Shown: positions 24,913-34,116 of the stretch, in pieces
How the letters are laid out: each line of letters opens with the position of its first letter
How positions within the stretch are numbered: position 1 is the stretch's first letter
Source of the DNA: Nitrospirales bacterium
GTDB lineage: Bacteria; Nitrospirota; Nitrospiria; Nitrospirales; UBA8639
Assembly (NCBI GenBank): GCA_021604005.1
Contig: BQIV01000013.1
Span: 1 to 64,000 of the forward strand
Length of the DNA stretch: 64,000 nt
Direction of reading: 5' to 3'
Translations under genes and position numbers: made by a program
Notes under the pieces: generated by a model
The model's input: only the letters and a program-made list of their open reading frames with translations
What the model was told of the DNA's origin: nothing
The model's database searches: none

Positions 24913-25962
24913 CTATTCTTCTGACACTACAGGGGCAATAGATTTATCAGGTTTTGGAGCTCGAAGTGTTTCGAGATAGGCCGTAACGGCTCTAGCATCC
25001 TGATCGGTAAATCCTAAGTTTGGCATTTTAGTATGTTTTTTTATACCTTGTGGATACATTAACCACTTGTACACCCATGTTGCGTTTAACCGGAACCCTG
25101 CTCTATCTAACACAGGCCCAACAAGGCCGCCCTCTCCCGCAATACTATGACAACTATTACATCCGTATTTATTGAAATACAGATGCTTGCCCGTTTCTTC
25201 TAATTGCACTCTCTCTTCATCTGACACCGTCAAGTCTGGACGCGCAACTGTCATTTTCGGACGTTTGGCAAATCGTTCAAACGCGAGCTTTGCTTCATTT
25301 TGTTTAATAGCAGCCTGTGTTGCAACTTCTTCTTCAGGTAGTTCAATTTCTTCAGCTTCAAAATCTTCATCACCAGCCGCTTCCGCAGCAGCCTCTGCAG
25401 CTTCCACTTCGGCATCCCGCTTGGCCTCTGCAGCTTCAAGTGCCTGCGTGGCTGCCTCAAGAGTTTGAGTTGCTGATTCAAGTTCGGACTCCAATTGCTG
25501 ACGCCGCCCCTCCACATCAAAGGTAAAGTCGCCACCATGAAGGGACCGTACATATCGAACAAGCATCCAGATTTCCATTTCTGACAATGTGTATTTAAAG
25601 GTTGGCATTGTTGCCACACCAAAGTAATCGATATCATCGATAACTGCTTGATCAGTTGTATCTTTCATATCGCGAGAAATCGCATTAAAGATGTCCTCAT
25701 CAGCGATCGAATCAGCCATGGATGAATCAGAAAGGTCTTTCGGTGGAGGAAATTCCATATTGGATAAACTATCCCAATTAAAGCCCTCGCCTTGTTTTCC
25801 TGACTCCCCATGACAATGCATGCAATAATGACGATAAATCTTTTTCCCTTTTGCCGTTTGTTCATCTTCAAATAAGGCACAGCCATTAGTCATGAACAAA
25901 AGACCCAAGCTGACCGCTAACGGCCATACCCACCGACGCCTGGACTGCTGCGAGAGATTCAT
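24913..25962 (-). CDS. Di-haem cytochrome c lipoprotein with coiled-coil linker
   Basis: The N-terminus has a signal with lipobox ending at C28 (FMTNGC), so the protein is membrane-tethered. Haem sites are CMHCH (47-51) and CNSCH (268-272), each in its own cytochrome c domain. Methionines in ATMPTF and TKMPNLG are candidate distal ligands. Between the domains is an Ala/Glu-rich coiled coil (about 150-230), which would hold the haems far apart. It is the last gene of the respiratory operon and overlaps the upstream haem b gene by four bases. It probably passes electrons from the complex to another partner. Confidence 0.88.
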   Translation of the reverse strand: MNLSQQSRRRWVWPLAVSLGLLFMTNGCALFEDEQTAKGKKIYRHYCMHCHGESGKQGEGFNWDSLSNMEFPPPKDLSDSSMADSIADEDIFNAISRDMKDTTDQAVIDDIDYFGVATMPTFKYTLSEMEIWMLVRYVRSLHGGDFTFDVEGRRQQLESELESATQTLEAATQALEAAEAKRDAEVEAAEAAAEAAGDEDFEAEEIELPEEEVATQAAIKQNEAKLAFERFAKRPKMTVARPDLTVSDEERVQLEETGKHLYFNKYGCNSCHSIAGEGGLVGPVLDRAGFRLNATWVYKWLMYPQGIKKHTKMPNLGFTDQDARAVTAYLETLRAPKPDKSIAPVVSEE

Positions 25963-26825
25963 ACGGCCTGTCCTTTACGAAGTTTTCTGACAAGGAAAAA
26001 TTCAAACGCTGCGGCAATCAACAGCCCTAATACTACATAGCCAAAAATAGAATTATCTGGTTCCGGCTCAGCACGGAACGACCACCACGAAGAAACAGCT
26101 TTTTGACTTCCCTTTTCCTTTACGCTGCCATCTACAAGCTTCCCATCCCAAAATGCGAAAGCTACACTTGTCCAAATCCCGGGATTAATTTGAATATCTT
26201 GTTCATCACCGGTTTCAAGCGGTCGAGAAAACACGACTTTCCATGTGCCATTTTCCCAAACCCCCTTTGCTGATACATCTTGTTGGGCTTGAGGTTTTAT
26301 GGTCTTGAAACCCTTGGCACTCATGTCGGTAGCCGTTCCGGTTTCGTTTTTCCAATACCAAATATTCACTGGTCCACCTTCGACCAAAAGCATTTCTTGT
26401 CCATGAGCAAAATGCGCTTTTTGGTCTCCCACCATAAACTCGAGGGCGGCGGCATCGGCATCATCCTGAGTTGGATCTTGATACTCCACCCGGATGGCAA
26501 TGTTCTGCCCATCATGCAACCCACGAACTTTCACTTTTTTGACTGTCGCTTCTTGCAGACGATCTGGCCAGTGTACCTGAGGGGATAAATTAAACTCCGA
26601 TTCGGCGACTGAATCCCATGCTGAGGATTGAGGATCGTCAATCGGCACAGCTCCTTCCGACAAATACACTCGAACCGAAACGCTGGCTGGCGCACCTTCC
26701 GGAGGTGGATCACTGGCATACACAGAACCTGCCAATGACACGGGAAGAACACACATCAGAGTGAGACATAATCCTGTGCGAAAACTTGTGAGCCAGTGTT
26801 TCATATTCTCGTACCTATCTACCAT
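25959..26825 (-). CDS. Membrane-anchored haem b protein, ethylbenzene dehydrogenase gamma-like (NxrC-type)
   Basis: A signal peptide ends near GSVYA. The periplasmic domain shows the pattern of haem-binding gamma subunits of type II DMSO-reductase enzymes: VHWPDRLQEATVKKVKVRGLH, IAIRVEYQDPTQDDADAAALEFM and WYWKNETG. A C-terminal helix (GYVVLGLLIAAAFEFF) anchors it. In Nitrospira such a protein is the gamma subunit of nitrite oxidoreductase, but no alpha or beta subunit is in this window. Here it is embedded in a quinol/cytochrome operon and may be a haem b relay of that complex. The start at 26825 follows AGGTGA; 26804 is an alternative. Confidence 0.75.
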   Translation of the reverse strand: MVDRYENMKHWLTSFRTGLCLTLMCVLPVSLAGSVYASDPPPEGAPASVSVRVYLSEGAVPIDDPQSSAWDSVAESEFNLSPQVHWPDRLQEATVKKVKVRGLHDGQNIAIRVEYQDPTQDDADAAALEFMVGDQKAHFAHGQEMLLVEGGPVNIWYWKNETGTATDMSAKGFKTIKPQAQQDVSAKGVWENGTWKVVFSRPLETGDEQDIQINPGIWTSVAFAFWDGKLVDGSVKEKGSQKAVSSWWSFRAEPEPDNSIFGYVVLGLLIAAAFEFFLVRKLRKGQAV

Positions 26826-26851
26826 CGGTTCACCTAACCCAATTGAATCTT

Positions 26852-27574
26852 TTATTCTTCTTCTTCCCATGTTCTCGGAGATTGGCCAGCTCCATCGTAT
26901 TCCCCAATAATCACTTTCCAAATTTTCTCATCGGTTAGTTCATGTTCCCACCGTGGCATAGCCGACTTCCAAGGCATTCCTTCAATTGGCAAACCAACGC
27001 CGCCCTTTTTTATTCGCCAGAACAAATATGATTCTTGTAATTGCGCAATAGTTCCTGGATCTGCAAAGTTTGCCGGTGGAGGATTGAACCCTGGAGCAGC
27101 CGTGCCTTTTCCATCGAAATTTGGACCATGACACGGCGAACAGTTGGCGGCATAGATGCCTTTCCCCTCTTGAATGTTTTGCTCATTCGCAGGATAGGGA
27201 TTTGCTAAACCGACAAATTCGCCCGGTGGCGCCGGATGAATGGTTCGATTCTCGGCAGGCGGCAAATCACTTGGCGCTAACTTCGTATAGGTTTGCCATC
27301 CGACAAGAAGAGGAAACACGATCAAGAGGAGCAATCTAGCCGATTTGGCCGGTCCATCGATTTCCCCAGATAAGAAACGATAAATTGGCCCCATAAAGGC
27401 TTCCAAGCCACCAGCACTCATCGTCTGGTAGATCATGGCGCCACTAAGCGTAATCGCCAAATACAAGTAGATGAGGCTTGCAGGCAATGGGGCCGTCACG
27501 AGCGGAAGAAGGAACGCCAAAAAGACATAGACTCCTACGAGAAGAATCGCTGTAGAAAAAAGAGGGCCTTTCAT
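26852..27574 (-). CDS. Membrane-bound mono-haem cytochrome c
   Basis: Three hydrophobic segments (about 5-28, 33-52, 79-96) precede a periplasmic domain with one haem site, CSPCH (145-149). A Met-rich stretch around IEGMPWKSAMPRWEHELTDEKIW supplies the distal ligand. The order of features is that of cytochrome c proteins tied to quinol-oxidising complexes. Its C-terminal region, TDEKIWKVI, resembles that of the lipoprotein cytochrome at 35905 (EDEIWKVI). It lies 26 bases before the haem b gene and 21 bases after the preceding cytochrome. Confidence 0.88.
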   Translation of the reverse strand: MKGPLFSTAILLVGVYVFLAFLLPLVTAPLPASLIYLYLAITLSGAMIYQTMSAGGLEAFMGPIYRFLSGEIDGPAKSARLLLLIVFPLLVGWQTYTKLAPSDLPPAENRTIHPAPPGEFVGLANPYPANEQNIQEGKGIYAANCSPCHGPNFDGKGTAAPGFNPPPANFADPGTIAQLQESYLFWRIKKGGVGLPIEGMPWKSAMPRWEHELTDEKIWKVIIGEYDGAGQSPRTWEEEE

Positions 27575-27595
27575 AACGCTACTCCTAATTAAGAA

Positions 27596-28249
27596 TTATT
27601 GGGAGCCTGTGGTCGTGGCTTGCGCAACGACAACGGAAGAACTCGCGTCGCCTGTTCCATGAATGGCAACTGTCTCTTCTTCCTGTTCTGACTGAGGGCT
27701 CATAATATCTTCGACTTTAATGCTAATCGGCTCTCCACTCATCTTTTGCAGAAATGCAATCACGGAGTATATCTCTGGTTTGCTTAGAGCAATTGGATTT
27801 TTGTTGATATACGGCATTTGTGCCGGATACTCTTCTGGTAATTGATCATGCCGAAAGTCCAAATAGATATACGCCTGTGGATCGGTCAGACTCTCATAAA
27901 TAAACTCTGGCGCAAGCTTCGCACCTATCCCGGCAAGGTCAGGACACCGAGCAGATTCACTGGGTCCAATTGAATGACAGAGCGCGCATTGGCCTTTACT
28001 GAAAAATATTTTTTGTCCAAGAGAGGCAAGATCATCAGGTGATTCCACGCTAGCAATATCAAACGATTCAATAGCAGGAGGAAGAGAAGCCATTTGAGGA
28101 ACACTCAGCGCCACAAGGCTAAATGATCCAAGCACAATTACCACAAATCCTATAACTCGAAGAAACTTCGATTTAATGAAAAGGAGGATACTGATACCCA
28201 GCCCTACAACAATCAATCCAATTAATTGTAGTAATGCAACTTCACTCAT
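27596..28249 (-). CDS. Membrane-bound mono-haem cytochrome c
   Basis: Two N-terminal membrane helices (about 5-23 and 30-50) are followed by a cytochrome c domain with CALCH (88-92) and AQMPYIN as likely methionine ligand region. The C-terminal tail of about 45 residues is Glu/Ser/Thr-rich and probably disordered. It is co-transcribed with the CydA-like gene 50 bases upstream. Confidence 0.86.
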   Translation of the reverse strand: MSEVALLQLIGLIVVGLGISILLFIKSKFLRVIGFVVIVLGSFSLVALSVPQMASLPPAIESFDIASVESPDDLASLGQKIFFSKGQCALCHSIGPSESARCPDLAGIGAKLAPEFIYESLTDPQAYIYLDFRHDQLPEEYPAQMPYINKNPIALSKPEIYSVIAFLQKMSGEPISIKVEDIMSPQSEQEEETVAIHGTGDASSSVVVAQATTTGSQ

Positions 28250-28299
28250 GGTGCCTCACTTTTCATTGTTACCTTCATGACATTTCAGAATTTTGGCTA

Positions 28300-30165
28300 T
28301 CAGGATGACAGTTCACCCTGTCTTGGAGATCCTCCGGCCATCGCTGGCGCAGCGCTTCCCAAAGGTGGGACCTTTGCTTCCTCTCCTCCCGCCGGAGGTT
28401 GATTCTTTGCTTTATCGCCTAACGTTGCGACCCAAAAGATAAAGGCAGCTAACAGACAAAAGACGAATGTATTCAGCGACATAAAGGCCGCCGCATATCC
28501 TAATGCCGGTGAATACGCATAATCGGATGTATCGCGCATCACGCCATAAATGTGCCAGTGGACGCGTGATGACGATCGTGCGTATCCCATCAAGGACATG
28601 AGCAAAATAACCATGACCGCATTTAAAACCAAGCTATACCCTGCTCGAACCGGCATCTGCCCCCACACCATTTCCGTCGTGGTCTTCGCACTTTTCATTA
28701 GGAGCGCCGTTAACGGCGTAAAGGTAACCATAATGAATATCACAATGAGCACTTGGGCCACTGAAAAATAGTTAATTCGTATAATGGCCGGGACAAAGTA
28801 TCCCCAGACACCAAGCACGATAACCGCAATGCCAGCAATGGCCAACAATACCCCCATAAGGGCTTTGGCAGCTTTTGCCCATCCCGCAGTTTCTACTTTC
28901 CCTGCGCGCCAATACATGATGAAACTCATAAATGTGACGAGAATCATCAAATTTGATACGGTCATTTTGGCCGACATGACTCCAAATACTCCAAGGAGTG
29001 GATGGTGAGTACCACCCATTTTTTGAGCTTCCGCTAAACTGGCAACAAGCGAATGAGGAGTCATCCAAACGGCAAGGCAGGCCAGCAGCACAACCAGCAT
29101 CGCCATAATTGGCTTTTTGTATTGACCTTCTGACCCAGGTATTCGATGTGCAATGCCTAACCAAAAGTAATAATTTGCTCCGAGGAACAACACCCCGATG
29201 AGCATAGCCTGCAGAATAAAGAGCCAGGCTAAGAACCCTCCCATCAGCGTAATGCCCATTTGCTGGTTATATTGATAGATTTCCCTCATCAACCAATAGC
29301 CAGCAAAAGGTAGAGGCAACATCCCGAATACACCGATGAAATTACCTACATACCCCATCCAGTCATAATGTTCTTTCTCTTCTCGTGTAACTGCAAGCAG
29401 ATACCTGACACCAGCATAGGCTCCGCAAATAAACCCGCCTAGTACCACATTCGCAATGAGTCTATGGATATTCACCGGCCACCAAGTAGGATTTTGCATG
29501 GCTGCCCATGCTCTCTCGATAGCCGTTCCATCGGCAACCACAACAGGACTTGCCTGAAAAGTCGCCCACGCATTCGGAACAATCATAATACCGATGGCAA
29601 ATAGATTCAGGAGAAAACCAAGGAAGATGTGCAGAAACTTTTTATTACCTTGCATCGCATCCCAACCGTACCAGTACATATAGAGGGTTGCGGTTTCTGC
29701 AATAAACAACAGGCAATACGCAATAAAGGACGGGAAAAATATATCGGTAAGATAGGCCATAAGTTTTGGATAGAGGCCTACCAGAAGGAATAACAGGATT
29801 CCACCAAAAAGCGCAGTCGTCGCGTAGGCTGAGGTTAAGAGTTTTGTAAACTCTTTAGCCAGCTTGTCATAGCGCTGCTCCTTAGTTTTCCACCCAACGA
29901 TTTCACACACCCAGGCAAAGATCGGCACGCCCAAAACAAAACCGGCAAGCAAAAGATGCTGTTGAGCAACAATCCAAATAATATTGCGGCTACCAATACC
30001 AGGCAGATCACGATACTCGACTGACATTGCCTGCGTTGCGGCATCTTGAGCCCAAGCGAGGATTGGAAATAGGAGAAGAACAAGTAATCCACCCCACTTG
30101 AGAAGAGATACCCCCGATATTGGAAAGGTTGAATTCCTGAGGATATGTAGAGGTCTTCCGTACAT
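28300..30165 (-). CDS. Large CydA-like (bd-type) membrane subunit, copy A
   Basis: The 621-residue protein resembles cytochrome bd oxidase subunit I but is over 100 residues longer. It has an N-terminal signal-like segment (AWAQDAA) and more helices than the usual nine. CydA-like marks are AQQHLLLAGFVLG, with the first haem-ligand histidine, NIHRLIANVVLGG, with the second, and WMTPHSLVAS. The paralogue at 34117 shares all three. It is not clear that it keeps all bd haem ligands; in Nitrospira such proteins are often called bd-like oxidases. No CydB gene adjoins. The ATG at 30165 follows GAGGAG. It may be a quinol- or cytochrome-reactive haem subunit of the operon's complex. Confidence 0.82.
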   Translation of the reverse strand: MYGRPLHILRNSTFPISGVSLLKWGGLLVLLLFPILAWAQDAATQAMSVEYRDLPGIGSRNIIWIVAQQHLLLAGFVLGVPIFAWVCEIVGWKTKEQRYDKLAKEFTKLLTSAYATTALFGGILLFLLVGLYPKLMAYLTDIFFPSFIAYCLLFIAETATLYMYWYGWDAMQGNKKFLHIFLGFLLNLFAIGIMIVPNAWATFQASPVVVADGTAIERAWAAMQNPTWWPVNIHRLIANVVLGGFICGAYAGVRYLLAVTREEKEHYDWMGYVGNFIGVFGMLPLPFAGYWLMREIYQYNQQMGITLMGGFLAWLFILQAMLIGVLFLGANYYFWLGIAHRIPGSEGQYKKPIMAMLVVLLACLAVWMTPHSLVASLAEAQKMGGTHHPLLGVFGVMSAKMTVSNLMILVTFMSFIMYWRAGKVETAGWAKAAKALMGVLLAIAGIAVIVLGVWGYFVPAIIRINYFSVAQVLIVIFIMVTFTPLTALLMKSAKTTTEMVWGQMPVRAGYSLVLNAVMVILLMSLMGYARSSSRVHWHIYGVMRDTSDYAYSPALGYAAAFMSLNTFVFCLLAAFIFWVATLGDKAKNQPPAGGEEAKVPPLGSAAPAMAGGSPRQGELSS

Positions 30166-30228
30166 GATTACTTTCTCCTCACCCACACGTTATAAAAAAC
30201 CATAAATACCCGGTCATTTTATACCCCG

Positions 30229-31104
30229 TCATTTAGGGGGAGATGGTGCTTTTCCCTCTGCTGTCTTTTCAGACTTCTTTTTTTCGTCAGGCTTCTCGCC
30301 GTTATCGTCTTGTTCTTTTTCCAACTCAATAATCGTTAACTCCGCTTTCTTGAGTATCTTCTCTGTATTCGATAAGACCTCTAGCGGCTTAACGGGCGGC
30401 TCTATCCTTACCACATTTGAATACTCATATTCATCATGCGGGTGAGGCGTTGTTTCTGGCAATAAACCCCAAAAAAGAAATACCAGGACAACCCCGGCAA
30501 ACGTAAATGACGTCAAGAGCAGCAATTGATCGGCAGGAATACGAATCATATCCCAGAAGTATACGATTTGTTCAAAATTCCCGTCTTTCGATGTTGAGGC
30601 ATTTACTTCTTTCTGTGCCAATGCGCCTAACCCGTAGAACCATCCAATGACAAGGAGGACTAACACCGCACTCGTCACACTCCCCCACATCACTAATTCA
30701 ATCGTAATCTGTTCGGCAACGGGAATCACCCATATGCTTTCCTTAATGGTTTCAACAATACTGGTTGTAATACTTTTGGAAACAGACTTCACAAACCCCA
30801 CGATAAAATACAGAAGGGGTAAATAAATGACACTGAACAACGCCCATTTCCACCACAACCTCAAGCCGAGTCCTGGCTTCGGATCAATACTGAGCCGCTC
30901 TAATAATACGGTTCTCGCACAAAGACCTAGCGCCCAAATATCAATAGGGATAGACAGAAGTAATAGGAATTCAAGCCCTAATCCCTTCCAGGGACGAAGT
31001 CCACCAGCAAGAAGCAGCAGACAGACAACCATCTTTATGGGAAAGCCTGTCCAGAAGGTAGGCCAAAAAACAAGAAGACCAAGCTTTGTATTAGGCATGT
31101 GCAA
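30229..31104 (-). CDS. Multi-span membrane protein, unknown
   Basis: The 291-residue protein has about five hydrophobic segments (near 10-35, 45-65, 85-110, 135-160, 190-215) and a highly charged Lys/Glu/Pro-rich C-terminal tail that is probably cytoplasmic. No haem or iron-sulfur motif is present. It lies between cytochrome b (80 bases upstream) and the CydA-like subunit (64 bases downstream), so it is probably an accessory or assembly subunit of the same complex. No family is recognised. Confidence 0.72.
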   Translation of the reverse strand: MHMPNTKLGLLVFWPTFWTGFPIKMVVCLLLLAGGLRPWKGLGLEFLLLLSIPIDIWALGLCARTVLLERLSIDPKPGLGLRLWWKWALFSVIYLPLLYFIVGFVKSVSKSITTSIVETIKESIWVIPVAEQITIELVMWGSVTSAVLVLLVIGWFYGLGALAQKEVNASTSKDGNFEQIVYFWDMIRIPADQLLLLTSFTFAGVVLVFLFWGLLPETTPHPHDEYEYSNVVRIEPPVKPLEVLSNTEKILKKAELTIIELEKEQDDNGEKPDEKKKSEKTAEGKAPSPPK

Positions 31105-31183
31105 TAACTACGCGTCTCGATTTAAAAAATTTCAAAAATGCCAAAACCACCAAATGTTCTACGCAACGATTCTTTCGTGCTGC

Positions 31184-32296
31184 CTAGTGAAGAAACTCTC
31201 TATTAATAATGGCAGATACCGTAAATATTAAAATGCCAAGCATGATAACGATCCAGCCAACTAGCGCAATAGGACGCTTAAAAATATCTCGCTGCGGATT
31301 TGTGTCGATAAATGGCAGTGCGGCGAGAAATGCCATAAATGCTCCAGGTATAGCGATAGCCCCAAGAAATTGGCCAAACTCTCCGCCAAACATTTTTAAA
31401 CGTAAAAGCTGGAACAGAAAAAGGAAATACCATTCAGGCTCTGGATGGTAATCTCCGGGGTCGGGGGTTGCCTGCTCTAGCAATGTGACCGGCTCAATAA
31501 ACGCCAAGCTACAGACAATAAGAAAGACCGTAGCCATTGCGACAATGTCCTTCCAAATTTGTCGAGGGAAAAAGTAATCGGTCTTCGCCTTGAGCTCTTC
31601 TGGCGTTCCCCTAAATGGACCAGCAGGACCGGCCTTGCGGAACAAGAAGATGTGGAGTCCAGCCAACCCCATCAATCCAGCCGGGAGCACCATCACATGA
31701 ATCACAAAAAACCGACTTAACGTCATTTGGCCAGGCGTCGGTCCACCCTTTAAAAAACGTGCCATAAAATCGCCGACTATAGGCGTTTTATCCATAATTT
31801 CCACACCGACGACAGTCGCCCAGTACGCGCGTTGGTCCCAGGGGAGCAAGTACCCGGTAAACCCAAAGGCCATCACGATACCAAAAAGCGCTAACCCCAC
31901 GAGCCATATAAGCTCTCGAGGTTTTTTATAGGCTCCCCATAAAAAGACCTGAGACATATGCGCAAAGACCATCACGACCATCGCCGATGATCCCCAAAAA
32001 TGGTAACTCAACAAAAACCATCCATACTCCACTTCATGGATAATATACTGCGTACTATCATAGGCATGGTCTGTACTCGGAACATAATAAAACATCAACA
32101 AAATACCCGTGACCACCTGGAGGATAAAGATAAAGAGAAGACAAGAGCCAAAGGCATACGCCCATCGTGACCCTCCGGGCACAGGCTCATTGAGCATTTT
32201 GGCCTGTAATGTCTTTAAGCCAACACGCTCGTCGACAAAGTCCACAACCTTCTCTAACGCATTAGGTTCGTTCGCGGTACGTTGCTGATTATTCAT
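31184..32296 (-). CDS. Cytochrome b, b6/subunit-IV fusion type
   Basis: The 370-residue protein is the haem b core of a bc-type complex. Haem ligands are H99/H113 and H200/H215. The second pair is 15 apart, the spacing of cytochrome b6 rather than mitochondrial cytochrome b, where it is 14. The C-terminal part carries the quinol-site motif PEWY (287-290) and three further helices, equivalent to subunit IV, so b6 and subunit IV are fused. It starts with a soluble N-terminal helix. The Rieske gene is 18 bases upstream. It oxidises quinol, or reduces quinone in reverse flow. Confidence 0.93.
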   Translation of the reverse strand: MNNQQRTANEPNALEKVVDFVDERVGLKTLQAKMLNEPVPGGSRWAYAFGSCLLFIFILQVVTGILLMFYYVPSTDHAYDSTQYIIHEVEYGWFLLSYHFWGSSAMVVMVFAHMSQVFLWGAYKKPRELIWLVGLALFGIVMAFGFTGYLLPWDQRAYWATVVGVEIMDKTPIVGDFMARFLKGGPTPGQMTLSRFFVIHVMVLPAGLMGLAGLHIFLFRKAGPAGPFRGTPEELKAKTDYFFPRQIWKDIVAMATVFLIVCSLAFIEPVTLLEQATPDPGDYHPEPEWYFLFLFQLLRLKMFGGEFGQFLGAIAIPGAFMAFLAALPFIDTNPQRDIFKRPIALVGWIVIMLGILIFTVSAIINREFLH

Positions 32297-32314
32297 GATG
32301 TTGTCGTAAGGGAA

Positions 32315-33259
32315 TTACAATAGTCTGATTTGATTTTTGACGCCGGCCTTATACTCAACGTCGATAATTTTAATTTCTCCACCAGCATTCACATCGAGCG
32401 GTAACACATCGAGTGCTCTTGGCGCCGGTCCATCTATCACTTTTCCAGCCTCATCATAGATACTCAGATGGCACGGACATAAAAAGACACCATCAGGATA
32501 GTTTTTCGTCCTTCTCCATTTATAGCCACACCCTAAGTGAGGACACTTTCCAGAAAATCCGATAAACGGTGAATTGGCTTTATTGACCCAAATGACATCA
32601 CCCTTATCATCATAAAACTTTCTATCCTCGCCTTCGTACACGGCTTTCTTTACTTCCTCTGTAGCCTTTACAACCCAAATATTTTTTTCAATCTGCTGCT
32701 CAGGCATAAAGGCTTCCTTAAACCCGCGATTAAACTTAAACTGATAGCCGATATTTTCCTTTGTCAGCTTTTTAGCACTCCCAACATTGAACCATGCATT
32801 ATCGTAGGGCTTATACATCGGTTTCATCAGGTACTTTAAGACTGGAAAGGCAAAGGGTAATGCAATCAGGGCTCCGATCGCATGCGTCATATTTGTAAAA
32901 AACGTTCGACGCGGGACATCACGCTCTAAACATGGAAGGGGAACGAGCACTTCCCCTGGATTCACATGAATATTATCTTCGAGATGTGCAATTTCTACTT
33001 CGTGAGTGGTCACATATTGGTCTCTATTCAAGATGGGAAACTGTCCAAACTCTGATGTCGAACAACGAAGAACAATTTCTTCTTCACTCAGGATTTCTTG
33101 AACGTCGCCGATTGGCACACAACGCTCCTGGCCCTGACTCTCAGACTCTTGGACAACAACATGGCTCACCTCATGAGAAATGGGGTCCATGATGACTTTT
33201 GAGATCTTTCCGACCTCACCGTCACTACTTCGCGCTTTTGCAGTTAACTTAGGTTGCAT
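32315..33259 (-). CDS. Rieske iron-sulfur protein with N-terminal PRC-barrel-like domain
   Basis: Residues 1-95 look like a PRC-barrel (SDGEVGKISKVIMDPISHEV and IGDVQEILSEEEIVL). Then comes RRTFF (117-121), a twin-arginine-like motif, and a membrane anchor (about 126-146). The Rieske domain follows, with CPHLGC (239-244) and CPCH (261-264): C239, H241, C261 and H264 bind the [2Fe-2S] cluster, and C244 and C263 form the disulfide. The Rieske part is standard, but an internal Tat-like signal behind a cytoplasmic domain is unusual. The PRC domain would stay on the cytoplasmic face. It is 18 bases before cytochrome b and 25 after the upstream cytochrome c. Confidence 0.92.
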   Translation of the reverse strand: MQPKLTAKARSSDGEVGKISKVIMDPISHEVSHVVVQESESQGQERCVPIGDVQEILSEEEIVLRCSTSEFGQFPILNRDQYVTTHEVEIAHLEDNIHVNPGEVLVPLPCLERDVPRRTFFTNMTHAIGALIALPFAFPVLKYLMKPMYKPYDNAWFNVGSAKKLTKENIGYQFKFNRGFKEAFMPEQQIEKNIWVVKATEEVKKAVYEGEDRKFYDDKGDVIWVNKANSPFIGFSGKCPHLGCGYKWRRTKNYPDGVFLCPCHLSIYDEAGKVIDGPAPRALDVLPLDVNAGGEIKIIDVEYKAGVKNQIRLL

Positions 33260-33284
33260 AACACCAAATGCCTACAATCAAGGT

Positions 33285-34091
33285 TTAATTCATCTTAATG
33301 GGTTTTGGAGTTTCCACCGATGTATTTTTTAATGTTGCAAGATAGGCAACAAGGGCATCGATTTCTTCATCGAACATCAGATCTTTGTATTTATCGGGCA
33401 TTTTGCCTTTTTTATACTGCTTATCAAAACCTTCTGCCATCCAACTTTTGGGGTCAAGTATTTTTTCTTTAAGCTGTTCTGGTGTCATCAGACTTCCAAT
33501 GTTATCCATCACCGGTCCACGTTTTTTACCACCTTCACCACCTAATTTATGGCAGTTATAGCACTCTTGCAGTTCCCATTGCTCTTTCCCGAGAGCCACA
33601 ATATCGCCTCCAGCACCTGAAGCTGCAGGGACAACCTCTTCAACGACTTCAATATTCCCACCACCCAATGAGTTCAATTTTTTATCGATCGCTATCGCCC
33701 GCTCATCAAGCGCCTTTGCACGTGCAATGAGCTCATCGGCTTTTCCTTTTTGCGTTCTAGCTTTTCGTGCCTTAAGCAACTTATCGATTTTACCTTTTTC
33801 AACTTCCGGGTCATATTGAGGTAGGCCACTCGCCCCAGCCGTGAATATGACGGAGAGTACGATATAAAATACCACCAATCCAATTGCAGCCTTCGGGCCT
33901 TCAAGACGATTCATCGTTGGGGCATCGAGTAAGATGAACACGAGAGCACCCAACATGGCATACGAAAAGAACATCACTTGAAACACAAACGGGAAACCAG
34001 TCAACTTGGCAACCACAACTAAAATAACGCCAATGATGATCCCAATAATTCCCTTTTTCATGATGCTACCGACTAGACCTTGCTGAGCCAT
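33285..34091 (-). CDS. Membrane-bound mono-haem cytochrome c with helical linker
   Basis: Three N-terminal membrane helices (about 12-30, 36-56, 68-88) precede a Lys/Ala/Glu-rich helical linker (about 95-145). A C-terminal cytochrome c domain carries CYNCH (177-181) and a likely Met ligand in KGKMPDKYKD. The layout matches the other operon cytochromes and the fusion-type cytochrome c subunits of bc complexes in anaerobes. It lies just downstream of the second CydA-like gene. Confidence 0.88.
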   Translation of the reverse strand: MAQQGLVGSIMKKGIIGIIIGVILVVVAKLTGFPFVFQVMFFSYAMLGALVFILLDAPTMNRLEGPKAAIGLVVFYIVLSVIFTAGASGLPQYDPEVEKGKIDKLLKARKARTQKGKADELIARAKALDERAIAIDKKLNSLGGGNIEVVEEVVPAASGAGGDIVALGKEQWELQECYNCHKLGGEGGKKRGPVMDNIGSLMTPEQLKEKILDPKSWMAEGFDKQYKKGKMPDKYKDLMFDEEIDALVAYLATLKNTSVETPKPIKMN

Positions 34092-34116
34092 TCTCTTCTC
34101 CCTTATGTCCCTGAGA

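Noticed and set aside
25959-26825. Full nitrite oxidoreductase locus
   Set aside because: Only a gamma-like haem b protein is present; no NxrA or NxrB genes are in the window, so the gene is assigned to the respiratory operon instead.
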